A DNA stretch of 64,000 bases from Chitinophaga sp. CF118 (GCF_900112615.1 NZ_FOMK01000008.1:126011-190010), one strand, 5' to 3'. Shown: positions 9,361 to 17,257, counted from the stretch's first letter. Made by a program: numbers and translations. Notes: generated from the sequence alone by a model not told the origin.

Positions 9361-9618
9361 ATGTCCATATTCACATTCGTGATAAATCTAGTAATGAGCA
9401 TAAATACTTTAACAGTAAAGGCACAATCTAAACAAGAGATTGCCAGTATGCAGCAACAGTTGAAACAGCTTACTGCAGCTGATCAGCTAGTTCAACAGTA
9501 TCTGAAAACATTTGATCCACTGGATTACACCGTATTCAGCAATCAGCAATGGGCACGCTTTCATGAAAAAGTAATCTTTGAGGAGCACGAATTAATTAAC
9601 CTAATTAGATCGGGATAA
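9361..9618 (+). pseudogene. Truncated SnoaL/ester-cyclase-like gene fragment
   Basis: An 85-codon frame has a signal-peptide-like start (to about residue 22) and then 'DQLVQQYLKTFDPLDYTVFSNQQWARFHE', the opening helix of SnoaL-like polyketide cyclase/ester cyclase proteins, which normally run to 140-190 residues. After that point the sequence drifts into unrelated residues and stops inside the 3' end of the convergent AraC gene (18-base overlap). I read it as the 5' stub of a gene whose remainder was lost when the AraC gene arrived or the region was deleted. It could still be translated as a small secreted peptide. Confidence 0.5.
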
Positions 9619-10497
9619 CTGCTTCCGATAATCAAGAGGGGAGTGGCTGGTCAGGTTTTTAAAGAACTTTCCAAAAGTGGACTGGTCATTAAAGTTCAGT
9701 TGATCCGCCACCTGAGCAATAGTTAATTCTTTATTTTGCAATAGTATCTTCGCTTCCAATAGCACCATTTCATCAATCCATTCACCAGCAGTTTTTCCAC
9801 TCTCTTCTTTTACTACAGTGGTAAAATATTTTGGCGAAACAAATAGTTTTTGTGCATAATAGCTGACATTACGATGTCTTATAAAATCGCTGACCAATTG
9901 TTTCTTAAATTCAAAAAGCAGCTGTTGATTGCGCGTACGCGGTATATGGGATTGCACATCCTGTGCTTCCTGTACTTCCAGTACGGTGGCTATTTCATCT
10001 AAAATAATATAAATAAGACTACGGGCAATAGCTGGTGTTTTCGCAAATGATTCCTGGGCTGTTTGCTTGAAAAGTAGAAAATAAGTACTTAGTTTTTGAT
10101 GTTGTATGTTGTTTAAGCCAATCACATGCTTGTCTTTGGAATAGAGAAACTCATATTGCTCCAGATAAGCAATATTGGCCTGATTTTCCAGGAAGAAGTT
10201 TTTATCAAAGAAAATAGTTTGTGCTTCAAACTCCCCTGTTGTAGGTAAAAAATGCCTAATGACACTGGGGCCGATAATAAAAATGGCAGGAGCTACAATA
10301 TGATTATAAAAAAGGTCTGTTTCTACTTTCAATTCACCTTTACTAAGAAGGCATATAGCATAAGCTTTGGTGCGATGAGGTTCAAAATTAATCCGTTCAT
10401 ATTGGGAGAATTCGTACAAAAAATAATCGAGGCTTGCTAATTGAAGTCTAAGTTCTTTTGATAGTGAATTATGATCATATAGTGTAACCCCCTGCAT
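9601..10497 (-). CDS. AraC family transcriptional regulator
   Basis: With the start at ATG 10497 the protein has 298 residues; the frame is open 22 codons further to ATG 10563, but that extension ('GALTADISCNCLKI') is not AraC-like. A cupin-like sensor occupies about 30-130 ('AYAICLLSKGELKVETDLFY') and the helix-turn-helix pair the last 100 residues ('YYAQKLFVSPKYFTTVVKEE', 'VADQLNFNDQSTFGKFFKN'). A TATATTTG box (minus, 10501-10508) ends only three bases before this ATG, so the mRNA may be almost leaderless. Its stop overlaps the SnoaL-like stub on the other strand. Confidence 0.85.
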   Translation of the reverse strand: MQGVTLYDHNSLSKELRLQLASLDYFLYEFSQYERINFEPHRTKAYAICLLSKGELKVETDLFYNHIVAPAIFIIGPSVIRHFLPTTGEFEAQTIFFDKNFFLENQANIAYLEQYEFLYSKDKHVIGLNNIQHQKLSTYFLLFKQTAQESFAKTPAIARSLIYIILDEIATVLEVQEAQDVQSHIPRTRNQQLLFEFKKQLVSDFIRHRNVSYYAQKLFVSPKYFTTVVKEESGKTAGEWIDEMVLLEAKILLQNKELTIAQVADQLNFNDQSTFGKFFKNLTSHSPLDYRKQLSRSN

Positions 10498-10571
10498 TTC
10501 CAAATATACTATTTTCAGACAATTGCAGGAAATATCAGCAGTTAAAGCCCCGGGTGGACTCATACGAACAC

Positions 10572-10614
10572 AAAAGTTGAAAGGTCGCAGAATTTCTCCG
10601 GCCTTTCAACTTTT
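10572..10614. repeat. Long hairpin between divergent AraC and HxlR genes
   Basis: AAAAGTTGAAAGG (10572-10584) pairs perfectly with CCTTTCAACTTTT (10602-10614). The pairing continues inward (TCGCAGA with TCTCCGG, one wobble and one mismatch) to a 3-base loop, giving a stem of about 20 base pairs. It looks like a bidirectional terminator but stands between two genes that point away from each other, so it may be left from a lost gene. Confidence 0.65.
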
Positions 10615-10720
10615 CAAAAACAACTTTCTTTAGGACAACTTGCTTTCATTTGGCTACTTTGTTCATTTTCTAATTATTTGATGTGTGAGCTGCAAAGTTA
10701 TGATGCTTGGGTTTGCTTTA

Positions 10721-10768
10721 GTAACTTTGTATCTAAAAGTAACAGTAACCTGCAGGTAACAAAGTAAC
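10721..10768 (+). promoter_or_regulatory. HxlR promoter/operator element
   Basis: A 48-base element ends two bases before the HxlR ATG at 10771. It begins GTAACTTTG and ends CAAAGTAAC (an inverted pair), with a further inner GTAACCTGCAGGT palindrome. TAACTTTG (10722-10729) is an exact TAnnTTTG -7 box, so a protein bound to the element would cover the promoter; autoregulation by HxlR is the natural reading. A second copy of the same length lies at 41989-42036. Confidence 0.6.
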
Positions 10769-10770
10769 AT

Positions 10771-11136
10771 ATGGAGTGTAAAAAAGATTTTCAAAGAGAT
10801 CGCAAAAAAGAAATGATGGCTGTGCATGATGCTATGGACGTGCTGAGCGGGAAATGGAAGATCTATATCATCTCATCTATCTGCCATTACAACAAAAGAA
10901 GGTTTTCTGACATTTTGGATGATGTAGTCGGTATTTCCAACAAAATGTTAAGCAAGGAATTAAAGGAACTGGAAGTAAACAAACTGATCAAACGAACAGT
11001 TTTAGACACGCAACCTGTAACTGTTCAGTATGAACTTACGGAACACGGCCTAACGTTAAAAACCATAGTTGAAAATCTGACGGATTGGGGAATAGCACAC
11101 CGAAAGGAAATTATCGGAGCGCAGAACAGTGGTTGA
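10771..11136 (+). CDS. HxlR family winged-helix regulator
   Basis: The protein has 121 residues, the usual size for HxlR/YodB-like MarR-superfamily regulators. Typical features are the N-terminal 'DVLSGKWKIYIISSICHYNKRRFSDI', the recognition region 'GISNKMLSKELKELEVNKLIKR', and 'VQYELTEHGLTL' in the wing. HxlR proteins often sense electrophiles or oxidants through a cysteine; Cys residues are present near positions 3 and 38. A GlxA-type regulator gene follows 30 bases downstream from its most likely start, so the two may be co-transcribed. Confidence 0.9.
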   Translation: MECKKDFQRDRKKEMMAVHDAMDVLSGKWKIYIISSICHYNKRRFSDILDDVVGISNKMLSKELKELEVNKLIKRTVLDTQPVTVQYELTEHGLTLKTIVENLTDWGIAHRKEIIGAQNSG

Positions 11137-11166
11137 GTAATGCACCGGCTTTGTTATCTTAGTATC

Positions 11167-12099
11167 ATGGAAAAGAAGCGTGTTGTGTTTTTTCTTTTTG
11201 ACCATGTACATCTGATGGATCTGGCGGGTGCAGTCACTGTTTTTTATGAGGCGGGATGTTGCGGCCATCCGTATGAATTGCGATATGTGTCGCCCTATAC
11301 GGCGCCGGGCACCTCTTCAGGATTGGGATTCAGTCGCGTGGAGACGCTGGATGCCGTCAGCATTCAACCCGACGATATAGTGATCGTAGCCGGTATGGAC
11401 CTGTCGAAGTGGGACCATACAGATGATGGTGTATGGATACCCTGGCTGCAACATGCTGCTACAGTGGGTGCTACTGTATGTTCTGTTTGCACAGCTGCAT
11501 TTGCACTGGCGGTGGCCGGACTGCTCGATGGCCGTAGCTGCACTACGCATTGGGCCTATACAGCTGAATTACAGCAACACTTTCCAAAGTTAGAGGTGAT
11601 AGAGAACAGATTATTCGTAAAGAGCGACAATATTTACACCAGCGCAGGCATCTCCACCGGTATAGACCTGGCACTGTTCCTTGTGGAAGAACATTACGGT
11701 CCTACTTTCGCATATACGGTAGCCAAAGACATGGTGATATACATCCGCCGCGATGGGACGGCCTCACAGCATAGCATCCATCTGCAGCACCGGCAGCACA
11801 TCAACCACCAGATACACAAAGTACAGGATTACATCACCCATCATCTGCAAACAAAACTGACGATTACCGAACTGGCAGCGATGGTATATATGTCGCCGCG
11901 GAATCTTACCCGCCTCTTCAAATCTACCACGGGTATTACCATTGGAGATTATATCCGTAACCTGCGCGAAGAAAAGGCCACACAATTGCTGAAGGAGGGT
12001 CAGAAGCTGGAGTGGGTGGCCAAAACCTGCGGCATTGGCAGCACACGCCAACTGGGTCAACTGGCGAAGAAGGCAGGTCTCGCAGCTAAAATGGCCTGA
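11167..12099 (+). CDS. GlxA-type regulator (DJ-1/PfpI domain + AraC HTH)
   Basis: I start at ATG 11167 (310 residues) since 'KKRVVFFLFDHVHLMDLAGAV' is the usual beginning; an upstream ATG at 11140 adds nine unlikely residues. Residues about 1-175 form a DJ-1/PfpI amidotransferase-like domain with the nucleophile-elbow cysteine in 'VCSVCTAAFALA'. Residues about 205-310 form an AraC helix-turn-helix pair ('ITELAAMVYMSPRNLTRLFK', 'TIGDYIRNLREEKA'). Proteins of this design are transcriptional activators. The gene lies directly before a secreted DJ-1-like protein and is visibly more GC-rich than the genes on its left, which may point to separate acquisition. Confidence 0.9.
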   Translation: MEKKRVVFFLFDHVHLMDLAGAVTVFYEAGCCGHPYELRYVSPYTAPGTSSGLGFSRVETLDAVSIQPDDIVIVAGMDLSKWDHTDDGVWIPWLQHAATVGATVCSVCTAAFALAVAGLLDGRSCTTHWAYTAELQQHFPKLEVIENRLFVKSDNIYTSAGISTGIDLALFLVEEHYGPTFAYTVAKDMVIYIRRDGTASQHSIHLQHRQHINHQIHKVQDYITHHLQTKLTITELAAMVYMSPRNLTRLFKSTTGITIGDYIRNLREEKATQLLKEGQKLEWVAKTCGIGSTRQLGQLAKKAGLAAKMA

Positions 12100-12165
12100 T
12101 TGGCAGGTTAATTGTCCTTCTTTACACGGTACCGCCGGCCTAATTTGCGCGTACAATAATACCAT

Positions 12166-12927
12166 ATGAAACATTTATTCATTTTACTGCTGTTTATCCC
12201 TCTATGGGGAATGGCACAACAAGAAGCAGACTATGTTTGTCCACCTTGTGGCCAGTGCGACTCTATCGTATATCATAAGCCGGGCCTATGTTCCCATTGC
12301 GGCATGACGCTGGTGCTCCGTGATACGTCAAAGATACCACAGCCGTACAGCATCTGCTTCTACCTGTATGATGGTACGGAAGTACTTGATTTCGCGGGGC
12401 CACTGGAAGTATTTTCCTATGCGGGTTTTAAAATATTTACTGTGGGTAAAACGAAGGCGCCTGTAACCGTGCAGGGGATATTAAAAGTAAATCCCGACTA
12501 CAGCATACAGGATGCGCCACCGGCAGATATCTTTGCAATATTCGGTGGAGATGATGGTGTGGCTGCCAATGATCCGGAAGTGATCAACTGGATTAAAAGC
12601 CGGGATGCCAGTACGAAAGTTTATTTCTCTGTGTGCACAGGTGCATTTGTGCTGGGCAACGCCGGTTTGCTGGACAACCTCACGGTGACGACCTTTCACA
12701 ACAGCATCAAATCATTGCAGAAGGTCGTTCCTTCTGCCAAAGTGCTGGCCAATGTACGTTATGTAGACAATGGGCGTATCATCACTACCGCTGGTATCTC
12801 TGCAGGCATAGACGGTGCGTTGCACCTGGTGGCAAAGCTAAAGGGAGAAGCAGAAGCGTTACGTATTGCCAAACATATGGAATATGACAAGTATGTGCCG
12901 GAGCAGGGACTGATAGTGAAGCATTGA
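12166..12927 (+). CDS. Exported DJ-1/PfpI family protein with zinc-ribbon-like N-terminus
   Basis: The protein has 253 residues. A Sec signal peptide (about 1-18, 'LWGMAQQ') is followed by a small metal-binding module of the heavy-metal-binding type (Cys pairs in 'YVCPPCGQCDS' and 'GLCSHCGMTLV'). The DJ-1/PfpI domain (about 58-240) has its cysteine in 'VCTGAFVLGNAGLLD' and the neighbours 'TTFHNS' and 'TTAGISAGIDGALHLV'. It follows the GlxA-type regulator by 66 bases in the same direction and shares its fold. Export of a DJ-1 domain joined to a metal ribbon is unusual; the substrate is unknown. Family calls are firm, function is not. Confidence 0.85.
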   Translation: MKHLFILLLFIPLWGMAQQEADYVCPPCGQCDSIVYHKPGLCSHCGMTLVLRDTSKIPQPYSICFYLYDGTEVLDFAGPLEVFSYAGFKIFTVGKTKAPVTVQGILKVNPDYSIQDAPPADIFAIFGGDDGVAANDPEVINWIKSRDASTKVYFSVCTGAFVLGNAGLLDNLTVTTFHNSIKSLQKVVPSAKVLANVRYVDNGRIITTAGISAGIDGALHLVAKLKGEAEALRIAKHMEYDKYVPEQGLIVKH

Positions 12928-12968
12928 ACCTATCCCTTTTCTTTTTGTAATTCTCATGAAACTATAAC

Positions 12969-12999
12969 AGGCGGAAAAATATAACAGCTCCGCCTTTCT
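12969..12999 (+). terminator. Weak hairpin after the DJ-1 gene
   Basis: AGGCGGA (12969-12975) and TCCGCCT (12989-12995) form a 7-base stem with a 13-base loop followed by TTCTGG. It lies 41 bases after the stop at 12927. Confidence 0.35.
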
Positions 13000-13045
13000 G
13001 GTTAGACAATTGTCAATTTTCAGAAGGAATCAAAACAGAAAATGG

Positions 13046-13053
13046 TATTTTTG
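13046..13053 (+). promoter_or_regulatory. Probable -7 box of the RluA gene
   Basis: TATTTTTG fits TAnnTTTG exactly and ends 22 bases before the TTG at 13076, a spacing like that of the VOC operon promoter at 55885. The longest open frame begins upstream of it at TTG 13010, which would put the promoter inside the gene. Confidence 0.4.
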
Positions 13054-13075
13054 CGGATCAAACAAAGAGAAAAAA

Positions 13076-14764
13076 TTGGTATACAATAGTCAAAGTAGGA
13101 TTTCCTATTTTTCTGATAAGTCAATAAATGAAATTGCATTACCCGAACGGTTTACTTTCCCTTTTTATTATGAGCCACATCCGTTAGCAAAAATAGCTGC
13201 CGCTGAATTAGAGCATTATCTGGAAACTCAAACTGAGCTTGAACATAATTTTGGACTGAGAGCTGATATAGAGGGAACTCCCATTGGGAAAATGTTTGGC
13301 ATTTTGGTGGTGAAGGATACCGAAGGGAAACTGGGTTATCTATCAGCCTTCTCTGGTAAACTGGCAGGCTCAAATGATCATCCCAAATTTGTTCCACCTG
13401 TTTTTGATATGCTGGTTGAGAATAGCTTTTTTCTCAAAGAGCAGGAGATCATTAACACTATTAATGCGCAGATTGAAGGAATATGGTCGAACGAAAATTA
13501 CCTGCGTCTAAAACAGGATATTAAACGATTATCAGCCGAATCTTTACTGGAAATATCAGCTTTAAAAAAACAATTAAAAAACAATAAGGAAGACCGGAAG
13601 AAGCTCCGTGAAAGCCAAAAGAACAGTCTAAATGAGCAGGATTATATTATAGCAGAGGCCCAGCTTGTCAGGCAGAGTTTGCATGACAAGTACCAGCTTA
13701 GGACTCTTACAAACAAGTGGGCACAGCTTCTGGAAGAAATGCAAACGAGACTGACTCAATTTGAGACTAATATTGAAACCTTAAAAAATGAACGCAAGGA
13801 AAGATCGGCCGCTTTGCAACAACAACTTTTTGAGCAATATGTATTTTTGAACAAAGACGGTAAACTGAAAAGTTTGCATGAGATTTTTAGCCAGACTCCT
13901 TTGGGGAAACCACCTGCAGCAGCAGGTGAATGTGCGGCACCTAAACTATTGCAGTTTGCATTTTCGAGAGGCTATAAGCCACTTGCTATGGCTGAGTTCT
14001 GGTGGGGAGCTGCACCAAAATCGGAGATTAGAAAACATAAACATTTTTATCCGGCCTGTACAGGTAAGTGCAAACCTATTTTGGCACATATGCTTGAAGG
14101 AATGCCTGTTGACGAAAATCCATTATTACGTACCCCGGAAAAGAATAGCATGCTTGAAATAGTTTATGAAGATGAAAGTTTTATTGTAGTCAATAAACCA
14201 GCAGGATTACGTTCTGTTCCTGGAGTTGATATCCAGGATTCGGTTTACACCAGGCTAAAAGATGTCCTGGTAAATAATGAACCACTTATTATTCACCGGC
14301 TGGATATGGATACCTCGGGACTTTTAGTGGTAGCGAAAAACAGGGAAGTACATAAGCATATTCAAAGGCAATTTTTGCAACGTAAAGTAAGTAAATGTTA
14401 TACGGCACTACTTTCTAAAGTGATTGATCAATCAGAAGGTGAGATCGATCTTCCATTGTGCGCCGATTTGTTCAACCGGCCAAGACAACTGGTTTGCTTT
14501 AAAGCCGGAAAAAAAAGCGTCACAAGGTGGAAGGTAATTAATAGATACAAGGATACAACCAAAGTTAATTTTTGGCCGCTTACCGGAAGAACCCATCAGT
14601 TACGTATGCACTCAGCTCATGAACTTGGACTTAATGCACCAATTGTTGGAGATGATCTATATGGTAGTGCATCTGAAAGGATGTACCTGCATGCCGCTTA
14701 TCTCGAATTTATACACCCTAAAACCAAAGAAAAAATCAGCTTTGAAGTAGAAGATTTTTTTTAA
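13076..14764 (+). CDS. RluA family pseudouridine synthase with long N-terminal extension
   Basis: About 562 residues if translation begins at TTG 13076; the open frame reaches TTG 13010 and there is no in-frame ATG until 13292. The conserved N-terminal text 'IALPERFTFPFYYEPHPLAKIAAAELEHYL' requires a start before that ATG. A coiled-coil stretch rich in Lys/Glu/Gln covers roughly residues 125-255. The C-terminal 200 residues are the RluA catalytic domain: 'IVVNKPAGLRSVPG', the catalytic Asp in 'HRLDMDTSGLLVVAK', and 'PLTGRTHQLRMHSA'. Family role: isomerisation of uridine in rRNA or tRNA. The extended form is common in Bacteroidota; the target site is not known from sequence. Confidence 0.88.
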   Translation: MVYNSQSRISYFSDKSINEIALPERFTFPFYYEPHPLAKIAAAELEHYLETQTELEHNFGLRADIEGTPIGKMFGILVVKDTEGKLGYLSAFSGKLAGSNDHPKFVPPVFDMLVENSFFLKEQEIINTINAQIEGIWSNENYLRLKQDIKRLSAESLLEISALKKQLKNNKEDRKKLRESQKNSLNEQDYIIAEAQLVRQSLHDKYQLRTLTNKWAQLLEEMQTRLTQFETNIETLKNERKERSAALQQQLFEQYVFLNKDGKLKSLHEIFSQTPLGKPPAAAGECAAPKLLQFAFSRGYKPLAMAEFWWGAAPKSEIRKHKHFYPACTGKCKPILAHMLEGMPVDENPLLRTPEKNSMLEIVYEDESFIVVNKPAGLRSVPGVDIQDSVYTRLKDVLVNNEPLIIHRLDMDTSGLLVVAKNREVHKHIQRQFLQRKVSKCYTALLSKVIDQSEGEIDLPLCADLFNRPRQLVCFKAGKKSVTRWKVINRYKDTTKVNFWPLTGRTHQLRMHSAHELGLNAPIVGDDLYGSASERMYLHAAYLEFIHPKTKEKISFEVEDFF

Positions 14765-14798
14765 TGCTTTAGTAAACTTAATGCTCCAGGTATTTATT

Positions 14799-16001
14799 TC
14801 AGGGAGTGGTGCTTTTTTCAATTTTAATGAGGGGGATAGCTGCAAAAGCGATCAATAACATGAAAGTAGCTGTTATAACAAATAACCCTGACCCAACTAT
14901 ATGGTATAAGAAAGCCCCGCTAATGAGTCCTATGATACTTGCCAGGCTACCAGCGCTGCCGGCAAAACCCTGGATCATACCCTGTACATGTTCATTGCCG
15001 GTATTAGAGAGTAAGGCTACAAAGGAAGGCCACATGATACCATTTCCAATAGCAAAGAACAATGCACCAGCATAAATTAAGACGATGTTATTGAATTTCA
15101 GTAATACAAAACAGATGCAGAGAATAATACTGCCTGTAATGACCAGAGAGGCTCCTGAGAATTTCTTTGCCAGGAATGTTAGTACAGGACCTTCAACCAA
15201 TACCATCATCCCACTTAAAAAGGCAAAGAAGATACCCAGTTGTAACACGCTCCAGTGAAGCGCCCCGGCAGCATATACAGGGAATCCTACATAAAAGAAA
15301 TTGAATCCTAAAAATATCAGGAAGTATAAGATCAGAAAATAGGGTACGTATGGTAATTTTAAGACGGTGGAAAGATGATTTAATTTTACTGTTGGGATTG
15401 CTTTCTGATCAGTATGTTTATCTTCATGTATACGGAAGTAAATCACAAAAACAGCCACGAGCGAAGTGAGGGCAGTAGCAATAACAGGCAATGTGTTTCC
15501 CATTGGAGTAGCGCCTAATATACCTGCCAGTAATGGCCCGAATATAATGCCCAGGTTCGATGCAGCCGCCATTTTCCCGAAGTTCTTTTTACGGTCTTCA
15601 TGGGCAGAAATATCTGCTACATAAGCATTCGCTACCGAAATATTACCACCGGTGATTCCGTCTATGGCTCTGCCTAAAAAGATAAAGAACAGGGGGATAC
15701 TGAAGAGGGATGTTGGTTGATTAGGTAATAAGAGGCCAATAAGAAATATCACCCAGGCAATGAAGGTACCACCTACACTTAGCAGCAGGATTTTTTTACG
15801 TCCAAATTTATCAGACCAGTCACCAAGAATAGGGGAGCCAATCAGTTGGAAGAAAGAAAAGGTGGCGCTTAGTAATCCATACACGATTTCATGTCCGCCC
15901 AGTTTTAACACGATAATAACCATAAAGGGAATTACAATACTGAAACCAAGTGCATTAATGAACGTAACCAGTAAAATGGGAAAGAGTGGTGCTTTCTGCA
16001 T
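14799..16001 (-). CDS. MFS drug-efflux transporter (TetA/TCR-like)
   Basis: The protein has 400 residues with twelve hydrophobic helices. Motif A is present between helices 2 and 3 (GDWSDKFGRKKILL), and the TetA-like helix 4-5 region reads 'NAYVADISAHEDRKKNFGKM' then 'LGIIFGPLLAGILG' (antiporter motif C). This is the branch that exports tetracyclines and other drugs by proton antiport; the actual substrate cannot be read from sequence. An inverted repeat typical of a TetR-class operator (16011-16029) lies immediately upstream of the start, although no regulator gene is adjacent. Confidence 0.88.
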   Translation of the reverse strand: MQKAPLFPILLVTFINALGFSIVIPFMVIIVLKLGGHEIVYGLLSATFSFFQLIGSPILGDWSDKFGRKKILLLSVGGTFIAWVIFLIGLLLPNQPTSLFSIPLFFIFLGRAIDGITGGNISVANAYVADISAHEDRKKNFGKMAAASNLGIIFGPLLAGILGATPMGNTLPVIATALTSLVAVFVIYFRIHEDKHTDQKAIPTVKLNHLSTVLKLPYVPYFLILYFLIFLGFNFFYVGFPVYAAGALHWSVLQLGIFFAFLSGMMVLVEGPVLTFLAKKFSGASLVITGSIILCICFVLLKFNNIVLIYAGALFFAIGNGIMWPSFVALLSNTGNEHVQGMIQGFAGSAGSLASIIGLISGAFLYHIVGSGLFVITATFMLLIAFAAIPLIKIEKSTTP

Positions 16002-16010
16002 GACTTAAAT

Positions 16011-16029
16011 TTAACGAATGTTACGTTAA
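16011..16029. promoter_or_regulatory. Palindromic operator-like site before the MFS gene
   Basis: TTAACG-(7 bases)-CGTTAA lies 10 bases upstream of the MFS start codon on the minus strand, where a repressor would block transcription or initiation. TetR-like regulators bind sites of this size, but no such gene is adjacent. Confidence 0.45.
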
Positions 16030-16052
16030 GTCTTTATAAAGCCGTTGAATTA

Positions 16053-16094
16053 TACAATAGAAAAACCGTCTTAACAAACAGGTTTTTTATTGTA
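16053..16094 (-). terminator. Hairpin terminator of the lost thioredoxin-like gene
   Basis: TACAATAGAAAAACC (16053-16067) pairs with GGTTTTTTATTGTA (16081-16094) apart from a single bulge. Read leftward it follows the stop codon (16103-16105) of the thioredoxin-like fragment, so it is likely that gene's old terminator. Confidence 0.5.
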
Positions 16095-16102
16095 CAAGTC
16101 CT

Positions 16103-16234
16103 TTATTTTTGTCCCGGCAATTCTGCCAGTTTTGAATTCGGTTTATCTCCTCTTAAATCATTTTCTATAATCTTCCCATCTGTGCTGATGAGGAAACCTG
16201 CGGGCACAGCAGTAATATTGAGATATTTCTTATT
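16103..16234 (-). pseudogene. C-terminal remnant of a TlpA/thioredoxin-like protein
   Basis: The 43 codons before the stop at 16103 read as the last third of a thioredoxin-fold protein of the AhpC/TSA or TlpA type: 'YLNITAVPAGFLISTDGKII' (strand with the cis-proline region and 'PAGFLIS-DGKI') and 'LRGDKPNSKLAELPG'. There is an in-frame stop immediately upstream and no start codon, and the following 100 bases do not continue the family. The CxxC-bearing N-terminal half is missing. Family assignment is by eye but the motif is characteristic. Confidence 0.65.
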
Positions 16235-16372
16235 TTATCTTCCAATAACAAGCTCTGCTTCGAATAGTTTAATTTTCATGGTTACGATTTATTTCTTTCA
16301 GTTGTTCAGCCTCTTCTATAGCCCTCGGGGATTTTAATTAAATTGAGGAACATAAAAATTAACATCAATCAA

Positions 16373-16930
16373 ATGAGAAATGTAATCTTCGCCATCAACC
16401 TTAGCATAGATGGTTGCTGCGATCACACCAAATTAACTGGGAATGAAGAAGTACATGAATATTTTACACACCTCATGCAAGAGGTTGACCTGCTCGTTTA
16501 CGGACGTAAAACCTATCAATTGATGGTTCCTTTTTGGCCCGATGTCGCAAAAAAACAATCTGGACAGACAAAGGCAATGAACGAATTTGCTCAAATATTT
16601 GACTCCATCGACAAGGTTGTTTTCTCGCAATCATTAGAAGCTGGTAAAGAAAAAAATACGAGAATTGTTCGTACAGATCTTCAGGAGGAAATACTGAGAT
16701 TGAAAGAAGAAGAGGGCAAAAGTATTTTATTAGGAGGTGTAACACTTCCTTCACAACTTATAGAGCTGGGACTAGTTGATGAATATTGTATTGTTGTGCA
16801 TCCAGAAGTTGTTGGAGAAGGGAGACGGTTATTAGAAAGTACCATCCTGCAGGAAAAATTACAATTAAAACTTATTGAGTCGAAGATCTTTGAGTCAGGA
16901 TGTGTTGCACTTCGTTATTTGAAGCAGTGA
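16373..16930 (+). CDS. Dihydrofolate reductase family protein (RibD C-terminal-like)
   Basis: I use ATG 16373 (185 residues), since 'MRNVIFAINLSIDGC' is the usual opening strand; a TTG at 16343 would add ten residues. The rest matches the RibD_C/DHFR-like family: 'VDLLVYGRKTYQLMVPFWPD', 'DKVVFSQSLE', 'SILLGGVTLPSQLIELGLVDEYCIVVHPEVVGEGRR'. These proteins are predicted NADPH-binding reductases and are not housekeeping dihydrofolate reductase (FolA). A relative lies at 36850-37419. Monocistronic, flanked by gene remnants on both sides. Confidence 0.85.
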   Translation: MRNVIFAINLSIDGCCDHTKLTGNEEVHEYFTHLMQEVDLLVYGRKTYQLMVPFWPDVAKKQSGQTKAMNEFAQIFDSIDKVVFSQSLEAGKEKNTRIVRTDLQEEILRLKEEEGKSILLGGVTLPSQLIELGLVDEYCIVVHPEVVGEGRRLLESTILQEKLQLKLIESKIFESGCVALRYLKQ

Positions 16931-17068
16931 TAGATATTGTTATAGGAGTATGCTTTTGGTAGCAGTACAACTGCCAAAATTCACATTGGGGCAAAATAAT
17001 TTCCATTTGCTTTGTAGTTCAAAGTACTTTTATATATTTGAGGTATCGGACAATTTGTACAATTCTAA

Positions 17069-17242
17069 ATTATTGCACAATTGTATGCCCCTTCTACCTA
17101 CAAGTCATTAGGATGTTTTATAACAAGAGGAGGAACTATTAACTATGGTACTTCAATTACTGGTATAAAATTCTATTTTGACGGAGGATCAATAATTAGT
17201 GGTACCGCGCAAATATTCCCTACAGGCAACAGCGGATTATAA
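17069..17242 (+). pseudogene. Short remnant resembling the C-terminus of a phage-tail-like protein
   Basis: A frame without a start codon reads 'YKSLGCFITRGGTINYG' and 'ITGIKFYFDGGSIISGTAQI' then a stop at 17240. The 'TGIKFYF-SG-I-SGTAxI' pattern resembles the last strand of tail-fibre or similar trimeric beta proteins, in which 'SGTxRxYG' is a common ending. An in-frame TAA lies just upstream, and a good intrinsic terminator follows, as expected at the end of a real gene. The identification is tentative. Confidence 0.35.
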
Positions 17243-17257
17243 ATAAGTTAGAAACCT

